DNA of 47,996 bases from Succinivibrio dextrinosolvens DSM 3072 (GTDB lineage Bacteria > Pseudomonadota > Gammaproteobacteria > Enterobacterales > Succinivibrionaceae). The position numbers were made by a program, and so were the translations under genes. The notes under the pieces are model-generated. The model was not told the DNA's origin, did no database searches, and worked only from the letters and a program-made list of their open reading frames with translations. Of the stretch, positions 19,898 through 30,504 are shown one piece after another (position 1 is the stretch's first letter; each line of letters begins with the position of its first letter). The stretch is from assembly GCF_900167015.1 (NCBI RefSeq), contig NZ_FUXX01000019.1, forward strand, positions 1 through 47,996, in the 5' to 3' direction.

Positions 19898-21280
19898 CTA
19901 ATGGTTCAGATCTGATTCTCTTGAGTAGAACTTCATAGATCTCTTAGTTTCAAGAATTGACTCAGAAATCTCATTCATAATCTCATAATAATCTCTTCCT
20001 TTTGAAATAGTACTTGAAGAACCGATGACCACTTTGAGATTAATACAAACATTAGCTACATTGAAGGCTTTTTCCATTTCATCATACAGTTCAGCCTGGA
20101 CTCTATCAACATCTATATTTGAACGAATATTCTTCATAAAGATAATAAATTCAGAGCCAATACGACAAACCACATCATTGTAGCTGATAACGGATTTTAT
20201 CCTTTTGGTTACCTCACACAGCAAAGCATCTCCGACTTTAAAATCATAACAGGAGTTGATCTGATTAAAATGAATCAGTTCCAGAACAACTATACCGTGA
20301 TCAGAGGAACCTCTGATACGCGACTTAACATAGGCTAAAAATTTGTCGTGACCTATGGTTGCTGTTATAGGATCGATTTCCTGGGCCTTTTTCAAATCGG
20401 AATGAACCTTAACAAGGTAATAGGATAAAGCCAGTGTAAACAGGTAAAGAATAAACAGCACAAAGTAAATCTTATTTCCCAGAAGAGCTGGCTTTCCTAC
20501 ATTTTTTTCCTTTAGGGCGAAATCCCAGTGCTGTTTGCCAAACACAATTGTTCTCTGGCGATAGACAACATTCTTATGATTGAACAAGGAACTATCGCCC
20601 CATATAAAATCTCGATCTGCCTTATATATTGGGGACTTTATAGAATATATAAACATGCTGTCTTCTGCGTTTAGTTTCATGCAGTCAAGTAATTTATAAA
20701 AGTCAACAACTACGCCTATATAGCCCCAGTATTTGCCATCAACATATATAGCTTTTCTGTTGTAAACGTTTATTTCATGAGTTCTTGGAGAAATAATTGG
20801 CCCCTGAACTACGACCTCACCAGGATTTCTTTTTGTAAGATCCAGATAGTATTCAGTACTTTTATCAAGATCATTTAATTGAAAAGAGGTTTGAGTATCA
20901 TCTTTGGATATGACAAGAGGAGAGTCCCCCAGTGCAATGATATATCCGTTTATAAAGTCATTGTTTACGGCATTAAAGAAAGAAGACAGATCTTTTGGAA
21001 GAAGATTCAGTTCGACAAAAGACTTTAATTCCGACTGCTTTGATTCAGGATTATTTTCAATAAAAAAACTTAATTTTTCGGCATGATCTCTGACCATATT
21101 GAAGTTAGACAGAAGATCATTTTCAACATTCTCCATTCTCTCAGAAGCAAGTTCGCTATTCTGCTGCTCTAAAGCTTCATTCAGACTCACATCAAGATAT
21201 ATCCCTGCAATAAAAAACAGGAATGTTATAACGAAGAAAGCGAAAGTATATATGTAAATACGAAAAGCATTAAATAACAC
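19898..21280 (-). CDS. Membrane sensor protein with degenerate GGDEF domain
   Basis: The 460-residue protein has transmembrane segments at about 7-28 and 269-291 enclosing a periplasmic sensor of about 240 residues. That sensor resembles CHASE/dCache-type ligand domains (GYIGVVVDFYKLL). The cytoplasmic C-terminus follows the diguanylate cyclase layout, DPITATIGHDKFLAYV to a signature at 373-378. There the usual RxGGDEF is RIGSEF, one residue short and lacking the metal-binding Asp, so catalysis is probably lost. It may bind GTP or c-di-GMP or act as a scaffold. The start is a GTG with AAGGTG 5 nt upstream. Confidence 0.8.
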   Translation of the reverse strand: MLFNAFRIYIYTFAFFVITFLFFIAGIYLDVSLNEALEQQNSELASERMENVENDLLSNFNMVRDHAEKLSFFIENNPESKQSELKSFVELNLLPKDLSSFFNAVNNDFINGYIIALGDSPLVISKDDTQTSFQLNDLDKSTEYYLDLTKRNPGEVVVQGPIISPRTHEINVYNRKAIYVDGKYWGYIGVVVDFYKLLDCMKLNAEDSMFIYSIKSPIYKADRDFIWGDSSLFNHKNVVYRQRTIVFGKQHWDFALKEKNVGKPALLGNKIYFVLFILYLFTLALSYYLVKVHSDLKKAQEIDPITATIGHDKFLAYVKSRIRGSSDHGIVVLELIHFNQINSCYDFKVGDALLCEVTKRIKSVISYNDVVCRIGSEFIIFMKNIRSNIDVDRVQAELYDEMEKAFNVANVCINLKVVIGSSSTISKGRDYYEIMNEISESILETKRSMKFYSRESDLNH

Positions 21281-21456
21281 GTATACACCTTAAGTTCATT
21301 GAAATTACTCTTGATCTTATCATCAGGCAAAGAAGCATCAAAAGAAGATAGGATGATAGTAGTATCCAGTTCAAATTTTTTCTTAGAGATCTGCAGCTAG
21401 AATGTATTTTATCCAATATTGAAGATGCAGATTTTTGTGTGAGTTTGGTCAAAAAG

Positions 21457-21465
21457 TGGTAGAAT
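21457..21465 (+). promoter_or_regulatory. Possible valS extended -10 promoter
   Basis: TGG directly before TAGAAT forms an extended -10 element about 53 bp upstream of valS. The -35 position has no good match. Confidence 0.4.
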
Positions 21466-21517
21466 AACGCATATTTTTTTTGCGCAAAAATAATTAACAA
21501 TTAAGGCTGTTAATAAT

Positions 21518-24388
21518 ATGGATATGGAAAAAACCTATACCCCGGAAAATTTTGAAAGCGATACCTACCAAAAATGGGAAAAAGAAGGTTATTTTAAACC
21601 AAATTACGATGAGTCAAAGGAATCCTTCTCTATCGCTTTACCTCCACCAAATGTAACAGGTTCTCTTCACATGGGTCATGCTTTCCAGCAGACTATCATG
21701 GATACACTGATCCGCTACCACAGAATGAAAGGTGACAACACACTATGGCAGTGCGGAACCGACCATGCTGGTATTGCAACTCAGATGGTTGTAGAAAGAA
21801 AACTTGCAAAAGAAGAAAACCTGACAAGACACGATCTTGGTAGAGAAAAATTCATTCAGAGAATCTGGGACTGGAAAGAGCAGTCTGGTGGTACCATTAC
21901 CCGTCAGATGCGCAGACTAGGCACATCTGTAGACTGGTCACGTGAAAGATTCACCATGGACGAAGGTCTATCTAAAGCAGTTCTTGAAGTTTTTGTTCGT
22001 CTATATGATGAAGACCTGATTTACAGAGGAAAGAGACTTGTAAACTGGGATCCAAAACTGCGTACTGCAATTTCTGACCTTGAGGTTGAGAACAAGGATG
22101 TTAAGGGCTTCATGTGGTACGTTAAGTACAAGCTGGCCGATGGTGTAACAACTTCTGACGGCAAGGATTATGTACTTATTGCTACTACTCGTCCTGAGAC
22201 TCTTTTAGGTGATACTGCAGTTGCTGTTAACCCTGCTGATGAAAGATTCAAGTCAATTGTTGGTAAATTCCTAGAATTACCTCTGGTTGGAAGAAAGATT
22301 CCTGTTGTAGCAGATATTCATGCAGATATGGAAACAGGTACCGGATGCGTGAAGATTACCCCTGCTCATGACTTTAATGACTATGCAGTTGGTAAGCGCA
22401 ACAAACTTCCAATGATCAACGTTCTTACCGAAGATGCTCACATCAGAGATGAGGGTGAGGTATTTGATACCAACGGTGAAGCTTCAACAGAAGTAAGCGG
22501 CTACATTCCTGAAGCATATCGCGGATTAGACAGATTTGAAGCAAGAGACAGAATTGTTGAAGATCTGAAGTCACAGGGGCTTCTGGTTAAGATTGAAGAC
22601 CACTCTCTATCTCAGCCTTTTGGCGATCGTGGCGGTGTACCAATCGAGCCAATGCTGACCGATCAATGGTATGTTCGTGCAAGTGTTCTAGGCAAACCAG
22701 CTGTAGAGGCTGTTAAAGACGGCAGAATCAAGTTTGTTCCAGCTCAGTACACCAATATGTACTATTCATGGATGAACGACCTTCAGGACTGGTGTATTTC
22801 ACGTCAGCTATGGTGGGGTCACAGAATTCCTGCATGGTATGACCAGAATGGCAAGGTTTACGTTGCAAGAAACGAAGAAGAAGTTAGAGAAAAGTATAAG
22901 CTTGGTTCAGACATTGAGCTTACCCGTGATCCAGACGTTCTAGACACATGGTTCTCTTCAGCTCTTTGGACTTTCTCAACCTTAGGCTGGCCAGATAATA
23001 CCAAAGAACTAAAGATGTTCCACCCAACATCTGCTCTTGTAACCGGATTCGACATTATCTTCTTCTGGGTTGCACGTATGATCATGATGACCATGCACTT
23101 TATGAAGAATGAAGATGGTACTCCTCAGGTTCCATTTAAGACTGTATACGTAACAGGTCTTATCCGTGATGAGGAAGGCAACAAGATGTCAAAATCTAAG
23201 GGAAATGTTCTAGATCCTTTAGATATGATCGATGGTATCGACAAAGACAGCCTGATCACCAAGCGTACTGCTAACATGATGCAGCCTCAGATGGCAGAGA
23301 AGATTGCAAAGCGTACTGCAAAACAGTTCCCAGAAGGAATTGCTGCTCACGGTACCGATGCATTGAGATTCACTCTTTGTGCACTTGCATCTAACGGTAG
23401 AGATATCAACTGGGATATGAAGCGTCTTGACGGTTACAGAAACTTCTGTAACAAGATCTGGAATGCATCAAGATTCGTACTTATGAACGTAAGTGAAATG
23501 AATCTGACTAAGCCAAATCCTGAAGATCTATCTGTTGCTGACAAGTGGATCAGATCAAAGATGCGTAAGGCAATTGAGAATGTAACTTCTTCAATCAACG
23601 CATTCAGATTCGATCAGGTAGCAAACAATATCTACGAGTTTATCTGGAATGAGTACTGCGACTGGTATCTGGAGTTTACTAAGGCAATTCTAAAGTCTCC
23701 AGAAGCATCCGATTCACAGAAGAATGCTACTGCATACACTCTTGTAGAAATTCTTGAAGCTGTAATGAGATTAGCTCACCCTGTAATGCCATTCCTGACT
23801 GAGACAATCTGGCAGCAGACCGCTCCTATGATTGGCAAGTTAAACTCAGACAAGACCATTATCACTGCAAAATTCCCTGTTGCAGAGGATTTTGATAATG
23901 ATGATAAGGCAGAAGCTGATATTTCATTCATTCAGGAAGTTTCAACAATTATCCGTAACCTAAGAGCGGAAATGAAGGTTGCTCCTTCAGTAACTCTTGC
24001 TCCTATGATGCGCGGTGCAAATGAGACAGAGAAGAAGTGTGCTATAGATAACTTCATCTTCATGCAGAACCTTGCAAACATCGAAATGATTAAGTTTGTT
24101 GAGGCTAATGAAGAAATTCAGCCTTGTACTTCTAAGCCAATCGGTAATGCTGAAATTCTGATTGCAATGAAAGATCTGATTAACAAGGATGAAGAGATAA
24201 AACGTCTGAAAGGCATGATCCAGAAGCTTGAAGCAAATATCAAGTCAGGCGAAAGCAAGATTTCAAATGAAGCATTCGTTTCAAAGGCTCCTGCAAAGAT
24301 TATCGAAGGTGCTAAAGCTCAGTTAGAGCTGAACAAGACTCAGCTTGAAAAAGTTGTTGCTCAGCTTCACGAGATCGAGAATCTATAA
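21518..24388 (+). CDS. valS: Valyl-tRNA synthetase
   Basis: This 956-residue class I synthetase charges tRNA-Val. The HIGH-type motif is [15 protein letters not shown] near residues 42-56 and the KMSKS loop is [12 protein letters not shown] near 553-564. The editing domain between them includes [17 protein letters not shown]. The C-terminal 70 residues form the ValS coiled-coil arm ([20 protein letters not shown]). Length fits E. coli ValS (951). A second in-frame ATG at 21524 would match E. coli's MEKTY start, and the ribosome site does not decide between them. Confidence 0.96.
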   Translation: MDMEKTYTPENFESDTYQKWEKEGYFKPNYDESKESFSIALPPPNVTGSLHMGHAFQQTIMDTLIRYHRMKGDNTLWQCGTDHAGIATQMVVERKLAKEENLTRHDLGREKFIQRIWDWKEQSGGTITRQMRRLGTSVDWSRERFTMDEGLSKAVLEVFVRLYDEDLIYRGKRLVNWDPKLRTAISDLEVENKDVKGFMWYVKYKLADGVTTSDGKDYVLIATTRPETLLGDTAVAVNPADERFKSIVGKFLELPLVGRKIPVVADIHADMETGTGCVKITPAHDFNDYAVGKRNKLPMINVLTEDAHIRDEGEVFDTNGEASTEVSGYIPEAYRGLDRFEARDRIVEDLKSQGLLVKIEDHSLSQPFGDRGGVPIEPMLTDQWYVRASVLGKPAVEAVKDGRIKFVPAQYTNMYYSWMNDLQDWCISRQLWWGHRIPAWYDQNGKVYVARNEEEVREKYKLGSDIELTRDPDVLDTWFSSALWTFSTLGWPDNTKELKMFHPTSALVTGFDIIFFWVARMIMMTMHFMKNEDGTPQVPFKTVYVTGLIRDEEGNKMSKSKGNVLDPLDMIDGIDKDSLITKRTANMMQPQMAEKIAKRTAKQFPEGIAAHGTDALRFTLCALASNGRDINWDMKRLDGYRNFCNKIWNASRFVLMNVSEMNLTKPNPEDLSVADKWIRSKMRKAIENVTSSINAFRFDQVANNIYEFIWNEYCDWYLEFTKAILKSPEASDSQKNATAYTLVEILEAVMRLAHPVMPFLTETIWQQTAPMIGKLNSDKTIITAKFPVAEDFDNDDKAEADISFIQEVSTIIRNLRAEMKVAPSVTLAPMMRGANETEKKCAIDNFIFMQNLANIEMIKFVEANEEIQPCTSKPIGNAEILIAMKDLINKDEEIKRLKGMIQKLEANIKSGESKISNEAFVSKAPAKIIEGAKAQLELNKTQLEKVVAQLHEIENL

Positions 24389-24415
24389 CTGTAAAAAGCA
24401 CAGAGAATAATCAAA

Positions 24416-24460
24416 AACTCTCCGCTATGATTTATACTCACATAGACGGAGAGTTTTTTT
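24416..24460 (+). terminator. valS terminator
   Basis: A 9-bp outer stem (24416-24424 with 24447-24455) and a 5-bp inner stem (24425-24429 with 24441-24445) are followed by seven T residues. Confidence 0.85.
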
Positions 24461-24480
24461 ATGTTTATACACTGTTTTAT

Positions 24481-24858
24481 ATGAAAAGAATAATATTGTT
24501 CATCTCCATACTACTATTTTCGGTAAATGTTTTTGCCTACACCGATCCATATCTATGTTCTAAGTACTATAAACTTAGAATCAGAAATGTTGAAAAGGTC
24601 TTAGCTGTAGGTATCAGAAAAGTTAACAATACCTCAGTGGAAACATATGTACTAGGTTTTGGCACACCTATTCATGCCACTATTAACGGTGCAAAACTAA
24701 CCGATGCATACATATCAAAAAGAAGGACTCTACAGTGTAGTGGTGTAACCATTGGCCACGTAAGAATCTATGAGATGGCAGGATTGGGTATTAAAACAGG
24801 AGAGTTTGTAATCACAAGTGGAGACAAGAGAGCCTCCACTTATCTTGAAATAGATTAG
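24481..24858 (+). CDS. Small secreted protein of unknown function
   Basis: The ORF gives 125 residues starting with a typical signal peptide, MKRIILFISILLFSVNVFA, with likely cleavage after residue 19. I do not recognise the mature part. It contains two cysteines (Cys25 in DPYLCSKYY and one in RRTLQCSG) that could form a disulfide, and is otherwise beta-like. The start at 24481 is chosen because the signal peptide begins there; there is no good ribosome site. It follows the valS terminator and overlaps the 3' end of convergent metY by 4 nt. It may be a lineage-specific periplasmic protein. Confidence 0.6.
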   Translation: MKRIILFISILLFSVNVFAYTDPYLCSKYYKLRIRNVEKVLAVGIRKVNNTSVETYVLGFGTPIHATINGAKLTDAYISKRRTLQCSGVTIGHVRIYEMAGLGIKTGEFVITSGDKRASTYLEID

Positions 24859-26126
24859 ATCTTATCTAATGCCTGCTGAATATCGGCAATGATATCCTCA
24901 ACGTCCTCAAGACCAACAGAAAGTCTTACAAGACCAGGAGTAATACCACATTCCTTTAGCTGCTCATCTGAAAGCTGACGATGAGTAGCTGTTGCAGGAT
25001 GAAGCAGACATGTCTTGATATCTGCAACATGAACCTCTGGAGAGGCAAGCTTCACATTATCAATGAACTTAGCGCCTGCTTCTCTTCCGCCCTTTAATTC
25101 AATAGACATGACTCCTGAACATAGACCATCAGTCATATACTTCTGACCAAGAGCATAGTATGGATCGGATTTTAGACCAGGATAGATAACTCTAGAGATC
25201 TTCTCATTCTTTGAAAGGTATTCTGCTACCTTTAAAGCATTCTCTGAATGTTTGCGAATACGTAATGGCAGAGTTTCAATACCAAGATTGATATAGAACG
25301 CAGCCTGAGCTGTCTGACACACACCTAAATCACGCATAATCTGAGCTCTGGCTTTTACAATGAAAGCTGCTTTTCCAAATGCCTGAGTATATATCAGTCC
25401 GTGATAAGACTCGTCTGGTGTAGTGAACTCAGGGAATTTTGAAGATTTTGCCCAATCAAAATTACCGCTATCAACGACAGCACCACCAACCTGTATAGCG
25501 TGACCATCAAGGTACTTGGTTGTTGAATGTACAACAATATCTGCACCAAATTTAAATGGCTTACAAAGAATTGGGGTTGCAAAGGTATTATCAATAATCA
25601 GCGGAATTTCATGTTTATGTGCAATAGCAGCATAACGTTCAATATCGAACACGGCAAGAGCTGGATTTGCAAGTGTCTCGCCAAAAATAGCCTTGGTCTG
25701 AGGCTTAATCTTAGCTTCAACCTGCTCATCTGTTTCTTCAGGCTCGAAGAATGTTACATCAATTCCCATTCTCTTGAAGGTAACAGCCATAAGATTGAAA
25801 GTACCGCCATATACGGTAGAAGAGCACAGAATATGATCACCTGCTTTTGCAATTGTCAGAACAGCAGTTAGTGTTGCCGCCTGACCAGAAGAAGTCAGCA
25901 TTGCGCCAACACCGCCTTCAAGTTTAGCTAAACGCTCTTCAACAAAGCCACAGGTAGGATTTGCCAGACGAGAATAGAAATATCCATTACTCTTTAAATC
26001 AAACAGATCTGCAATTGCTTGTGTACTCTCGTATCTGAAGGTTGTACTCTGAACAATTGGCATTGCGCTTGGTTCACCATTTTTAGGAGAATAGCCAGCA
26101 TGAATACACAAAGTTGAATCTTTCAT
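24855..26126 (-). CDS. metY: O-acetylhomoserine sulfhydrylase (MetY type)
   Basis: The 423-residue PLP enzyme of the Cys/Met metabolism family makes homocysteine or methionine precursors from O-acetylhomoserine and sulfide. TLCIHAGYSP and PIVQSTTFRYE at the N-terminus are typical, as are SSGQAATLTAVL, DNTFATPILCKPF and HSTTKYLDGH with the PLP-binding lysine. The extra length compared with MetB (about 386) and the TDGLCSGVMSIELKGG region favour MetY. GGAG precedes the ATG. It lies 58 bp after ispH on the same strand without a visible terminator, so it may join the ribF-ileS-lspA-ispH transcript. Confidence 0.9.
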   Translation of the reverse strand: MKDSTLCIHAGYSPKNGEPSAMPIVQSTTFRYESTQAIADLFDLKSNGYFYSRLANPTCGFVEERLAKLEGGVGAMLTSSGQAATLTAVLTIAKAGDHILCSSTVYGGTFNLMAVTFKRMGIDVTFFEPEETDEQVEAKIKPQTKAIFGETLANPALAVFDIERYAAIAHKHEIPLIIDNTFATPILCKPFKFGADIVVHSTTKYLDGHAIQVGGAVVDSGNFDWAKSSKFPEFTTPDESYHGLIYTQAFGKAAFIVKARAQIMRDLGVCQTAQAAFYINLGIETLPLRIRKHSENALKVAEYLSKNEKISRVIYPGLKSDPYYALGQKYMTDGLCSGVMSIELKGGREAGAKFIDNVKLASPEVHVADIKTCLLHPATATHRQLSDEQLKECGITPGLVRLSVGLEDVEDIIADIQQALDKI

Positions 26127-26184
26127 TTAAACTCCAAAAACAAAATTTAGCCATAAAATACGACTAACTGTTTTATCTTGCCTG

Positions 26185-27123
26185 TTATAAATGAACTTCC
26201 TTAGGTAATGGAAAACTTTTCTCTTTTAAATCACTACCTACTTCTTCAACAGAGGAAGCTCCATTTTGTTTTAAATAATCAACGATCTCATCTACAACAT
26301 ACTGAGGAGCAGATGCGCCAGCACTTAGGCCAACAGTCGTTACATTATTAAACCATGAAATTTCAATTTGTGAACTATCATCGATTAAATAGGCTAAAGC
26401 TCCCTCATTTAGGGCAACTTCCTTTAATCGATTAGAATTTGAAGAGTTTGCAGAGCCTGCAATCAGAACTAAATCACAGGAACGAGCCAATTCTTTTACA
26501 GCATTCTGTCTTACCTGAGTTGCCCTACAGGTATCATCTGCTTTTGGTCCCTGAATATTTGGGTACTTCTTCTTTAAAGCTTCAACAGTAAGTCTTGTTT
26601 CATCAATACTTAAAGTAGTCTGGGTTGCAAACATTGCATTATCACCATCAATATTAAGTAATGAAACATCATCTGCACTGATGATTATATGAACCTTTGA
26701 GGCATCTCCCGTATACTGGCCAATTGTACCGACAACCTCCTGATGACCTTTATGTCCTATCACAACAGCATCCATACCTTTTAAACCAGCCTTATTCATC
26801 TTTTTATGAATAACGCTGACAACAGGACAGGTAGCATCAACAATTGTAAGGTCTCTTGCCTTAGCAGCTTCGAAAGTGCTGATACCAACACCATGGGCAG
26901 AGAAGATCAGAACAGAATTATCAGGAACTTCTTCCAAAGAATCAACGAAGTGAGCACCTTCAGAACGTAAGTCATCCACAACATGTTTATTGTGGACAAC
27001 TTCATGAAGAACGTAAACGTTCTTTTGAGGAAATTTCAGAATAGCATTCTTAACAGTTTGAATTGCTCTCTCAACGCCCGCACACATGCCACGGGATTTA
27101 GCAATTTTTACAGAAAAAGACAT
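26185..27123 (-). CDS. ispH: 4-hydroxy-3-methylbut-2-enyl diphosphate reductase
   Basis: This 312-residue iron-sulfur enzyme performs the last step of the non-mevalonate isoprenoid pathway. The three cluster cysteines are visible in SRGMCAGVERAIQ, DATCPVV and DDTCRATQVRQ. HEVVHNKHVVDDLR and SAHGVG supply conserved histidines. AGGA precedes the ATG. In E. coli, fkpB lies between lspA and ispH; here the two genes are only 9 bp apart. Confidence 0.96.
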   Translation of the reverse strand: MSFSVKIAKSRGMCAGVERAIQTVKNAILKFPQKNVYVLHEVVHNKHVVDDLRSEGAHFVDSLEEVPDNSVLIFSAHGVGISTFEAAKARDLTIVDATCPVVSVIHKKMNKAGLKGMDAVVIGHKGHQEVVGTIGQYTGDASKVHIIISADDVSLLNIDGDNAMFATQTTLSIDETRLTVEALKKKYPNIQGPKADDTCRATQVRQNAVKELARSCDLVLIAGSANSSNSNRLKEVALNEGALAYLIDDSSQIEISWFNNVTTVGLSAGASAPQYVVDEIVDYLKQNGASSVEEVGSDLKEKSFPLPKEVHL

Positions 27124-27132
27124 ATTTAGTTC

Positions 27133-27648
27133 CTATTTTTTTATAGGATCTTCTTTTCCTAAAAATCCTATAATGACGAGCAATCCTGCGCCACAGCATA
27201 CAGCAATATCGGCCACATTGAATGCTGGATATGCGTAGAAAAATGAATCAGTTTTTATATAAAACAGTAAGAAATCAATAACATGTGACCATAGAATTCT
27301 ATCTATAAGATTTCCAAGAGCACCACCAATAACAAGAGAAATCGCAAGACAGGTCCACTTTTTCTCTTTGGAGGTTCTTAAAAGACAGAATAAAAGTACA
27401 GCACAGATTACTACCGCTATTCCCATAAAGAAATAACGCTGCCAACCGCCCATAGATGCAAGAAAACTAAATGCAGCGCCTTCATTCCAGACATGAACAA
27501 TGCTGAAAAAAGAAGCTACTCTGTATCCAACTGTATCTACAGGGATTGATGAACTGATCCAGTACTTGGTTAGCTGATCAAGAACAATAACAAGCAAGCT
27601 CCATAAAAGGAACTTGCTTCCGTTTTCTTTAGAAAATAATGAAGTCAT
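27133..27648 (-). CDS. lspA: Lipoprotein signal peptidase
   Basis: This 171-residue inner-membrane aspartyl protease removes signal peptides from diacylglyceryl-prolipoproteins. Four hydrophobic segments are visible. The catalytic aspartates are in GGALGNLIDR and in FNVADIAVCCG; VWNEGAAFSF is also conserved. The start codon lies 3 bp after the ileS stop, so translation is probably coupled. Confidence 0.96.
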   Translation of the reverse strand: MTSLFSKENGSKFLLWSLLVIVLDQLTKYWISSSIPVDTVGYRVASFFSIVHVWNEGAAFSFLASMGGWQRYFFMGIAVVICAVLLFCLLRTSKEKKWTCLAISLVIGGALGNLIDRILWSHVIDFLLFYIKTDSFFYAYPAFNVADIAVCCGAGLLVIIGFLGKEDPIKK

Positions 27649-27651
27649 ACT

Positions 27652-30480
27652 TTATGCGAAACGTCTTACTTCACCATTTGACTTGATGTTCTCGATACAT
27701 CTTGGGCATAAGCCAGGATACTCAGGATCAGCGTCCACAGCATCCTCATAGTGCCAGCATCTCTCACACTTCTTAGCAGTAGACTTGGTAACTGTAAATG
27801 CACAGTCAAGAACCTCAGACTTGAAAGCCTCTGAAGGAGCCTCTTCGTCAGAGATTACAGCCTTTGAAGTAATCAGAACGAAACATAGTTCTTTTTCTAG
27901 TTTCTTCAGATCCTCGTATAACTGTCCCTTTGTGAAGATCTTAACATCAGCTTCAAGAGAACCACCAATTACGCCATTGTTTCTAGCTGTTTCAATAGCC
28001 TTATTAGCTTCATTTCTGAAGTTCAGCATTCTGTTCCAGTACTCAGAATTAAACTCTGAGGACTCATCTAACTCTTCTAGCTTATCAAACCAGGTTGATG
28101 TGAATACGAATTCATCTCTCTTACCAGGCATTGCTTCCCAGGCTTCCTGAGCTGTAAATGACAGGATAGGAGCAATCCAGCGAATCAGTGATTCAGCAAT
28201 CAGATACAGAGCAGTCTGACATGAACGACGAGCAGCACTGTTGGCTTTAGCTGTATACTGACGATCCTTAATGATATCCAGATAGAATGAACCTAACTCA
28301 ATAGAGCAGAAATTCATCAGAATCTGAACAACCTTATGGAAGTCGTACTCATCATAGCAGGCAACAACCTCTTTCTGAGTCTTAGATGCTAATGATACAG
28401 CCCACTTATCTAGCTCAACCATTGAGTTAAATGGAACCATATCAGTCTCTGGGTTAAATCCGTTCAGGTTTGCAAGTAAGAAACGAACAGTATTTCTTAC
28501 ACGACGATATGCATCAGAAGATCTCTTGAAGATTTCATGAGAAACAGCCATATCACCGGTGTAATCATTAGATGCGATCCATAAACGAAGAACGTCAGCA
28601 CCTAGTTTGTCGATAACTTCCTGAGGTGCAATTACGTTACCTAATGACTTTGACATCTTTCTGCCCTGACCATCAACTGTGAAGCCATGAGTCAGAACTT
28701 CCTTGTATGGAGCCTTATCCTTGGTTGCAACTGAAAGCATCAGAGAAGACATGAACCAGCCACGATGCTGATCTGAACCTTCTAGATATAAATCTGCACT
28801 GTGTCCCTTGAATTCTTCACGCTGGTCAACAACGCTGAACTGAGTTGAACCAGAGTCAAACCATACGTCCAGAGTATTAGGATCTTTATGATAAAGTTTG
28901 GCCTCTTCTGGACCGATCAAATCTTCAACCTTCAGATCCCACCATGCCTGAATACCGTCCTTTTCAACAGCCTTGGCAACCTTTTCAATAATAGCAGGTG
29001 TATCTGGATGAATTTCGTTAGTCTCATTATTAATTAGAACTGCACATGGCATACCCCATGTTCTCTGGCGTGAAATACACCAGTCAGTACGCTGTTTAAC
29101 CATTGCCTCGATACGGTTCTGGCCCCATGCAGGGATCCACTTGGTCTTAGCAATCTCTTCTAAAGCTCTGCTTCTCAGGCCCTTTCCATCCATTGAAATG
29201 AACCACTGAGGAGTTGCACGGAAGATTACTGGAGTCTTATGACGCCAGCAGTGAGGATAGCTATGAGTAATAGAAATAGCCTTTACTAAAGCGCCCTTTT
29301 CCTTTAGAACCTCGATAACCTTAGGATTTGCCTTTAATACATTTAAACCGGCAAAGAACTCTACATCCTCTTTAAAGCAGCCATCAGGGCCAACAGGGTT
29401 GTAAATTTCGATTCCATATTTTGTACTTACATTGTAATCGTCAAGACCATGACCACCAGCAGTGTGAACACATCCGGTACCAGCATCTAAGGTAACATGA
29501 GCACCTAAAATAACAGTTGATTCAATGTTTAGGAATGGATGCTTAAACTTCATAAGCTCAAGAGCCTTTCCTGAAACCTCATCACCGATCTGCTCATACT
29601 TTTCAATACCGCAACTGTTCATCACGGTTTCAACAAGATCTGATGCCATGATAAAACGCTCTGCACCACGATCTGTTTCTACCTGAACCAGGCTATACTT
29701 TAACTGCTCATTTAGACAGATTGCTCTGTTAGCAGGAAGAGTCCATGGAGTTGTGGTCCAGATTACACAGTAGATTGGTCCCTGACCTTTACCCTGAGCA
29801 TTAAAGGTATTCAGAATCTTGTCATCATCTGTTGAAGCAAAACGTACATAGATTGAATCTGACTTAACATCAGCGTACTCAACTTCAGCCTCAGCCAATG
29901 CTGACTGACAATCCATACACCAGTAAACAGGCTTTAAACCTCTTACAAAGTGACCATTGGCAATAACCTTACCTAAAGCTCTTAGAGTGTCAGCTTCGGT
30001 TTTGTAATTCATTGTCAGATAAGGATTATCCCAGTCACCTAATACACCAAGACGCTTAAAGTCTTTTTTCTGACCTTCAACCTGACTTGCAGCATATTTT
30101 CTGCACTCTTTTCTGAAGGTTGCGGCATCAACCTTTGCGCCTGGCTTTCCGATTAGGCTTTCAACCTTTACTTCAATTGGCAAACCGTGACAGTCCCAAC
30201 CAGGAATATAAGGAGAATCAAATCCTGATAAGGTCTTTGACTTGATAATAATGTCCTTTAAAACCTTATTAATTGAGTGTCCAATATGAATATTGCCGTT
30301 AGCGTATGGAGGACCATCATGAAGAATGAACATGTTGGCGCCAGCACGTGCTGTGCGAATTTTCTTATAAAGACAACGCTTTTCCCAATCCATAAGCATT
30401 CCAGGCTCTCTCTGAGCAAGATTGCCTCGCATAGGAAAGTCTGTATTTGGAAGGTTTAAAGTATTTTTATAATCAGCCAT
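27652..30480 (-). CDS. ileS: Isoleucyl-tRNA synthetase
   Basis: The enzyme (942 residues) charges tRNA-Ile. [19 protein letters not shown] is the HIGH region and [12 protein letters not shown] the KMSKS loop. The CP1 editing domain contains [15 protein letters not shown]. The C-terminal zinc motif CERCWHYE...CPRC is complete. The start at 30480 ([13 protein letters not shown]) aligns with E. coli IleS and has AGGA close upstream; an in-frame TTG at 30501 is less likely. It lies between ribF and lspA as in E. coli. Confidence 0.96.
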   Translation of the reverse strand: MADYKNTLNLPNTDFPMRGNLAQREPGMLMDWEKRCLYKKIRTARAGANMFILHDGPPYANGNIHIGHSINKVLKDIIIKSKTLSGFDSPYIPGWDCHGLPIEVKVESLIGKPGAKVDAATFRKECRKYAASQVEGQKKDFKRLGVLGDWDNPYLTMNYKTEADTLRALGKVIANGHFVRGLKPVYWCMDCQSALAEAEVEYADVKSDSIYVRFASTDDDKILNTFNAQGKGQGPIYCVIWTTTPWTLPANRAICLNEQLKYSLVQVETDRGAERFIMASDLVETVMNSCGIEKYEQIGDEVSGKALELMKFKHPFLNIESTVILGAHVTLDAGTGCVHTAGGHGLDDYNVSTKYGIEIYNPVGPDGCFKEDVEFFAGLNVLKANPKVIEVLKEKGALVKAISITHSYPHCWRHKTPVIFRATPQWFISMDGKGLRSRALEEIAKTKWIPAWGQNRIEAMVKQRTDWCISRQRTWGMPCAVLINNETNEIHPDTPAIIEKVAKAVEKDGIQAWWDLKVEDLIGPEEAKLYHKDPNTLDVWFDSGSTQFSVVDQREEFKGHSADLYLEGSDQHRGWFMSSLMLSVATKDKAPYKEVLTHGFTVDGQGRKMSKSLGNVIAPQEVIDKLGADVLRLWIASNDYTGDMAVSHEIFKRSSDAYRRVRNTVRFLLANLNGFNPETDMVPFNSMVELDKWAVSLASKTQKEVVACYDEYDFHKVVQILMNFCSIELGSFYLDIIKDRQYTAKANSAARRSCQTALYLIAESLIRWIAPILSFTAQEAWEAMPGKRDEFVFTSTWFDKLEELDESSEFNSEYWNRMLNFRNEANKAIETARNNGVIGGSLEADVKIFTKGQLYEDLKKLEKELCFVLITSKAVISDEEAPSEAFKSEVLDCAFTVTKSTAKKCERCWHYEDAVDADPEYPGLCPRCIENIKSNGEVRRFA

Positions 30481-30504
30481 TTTCCTGTCTACCAAAAACA
30501 AAAA

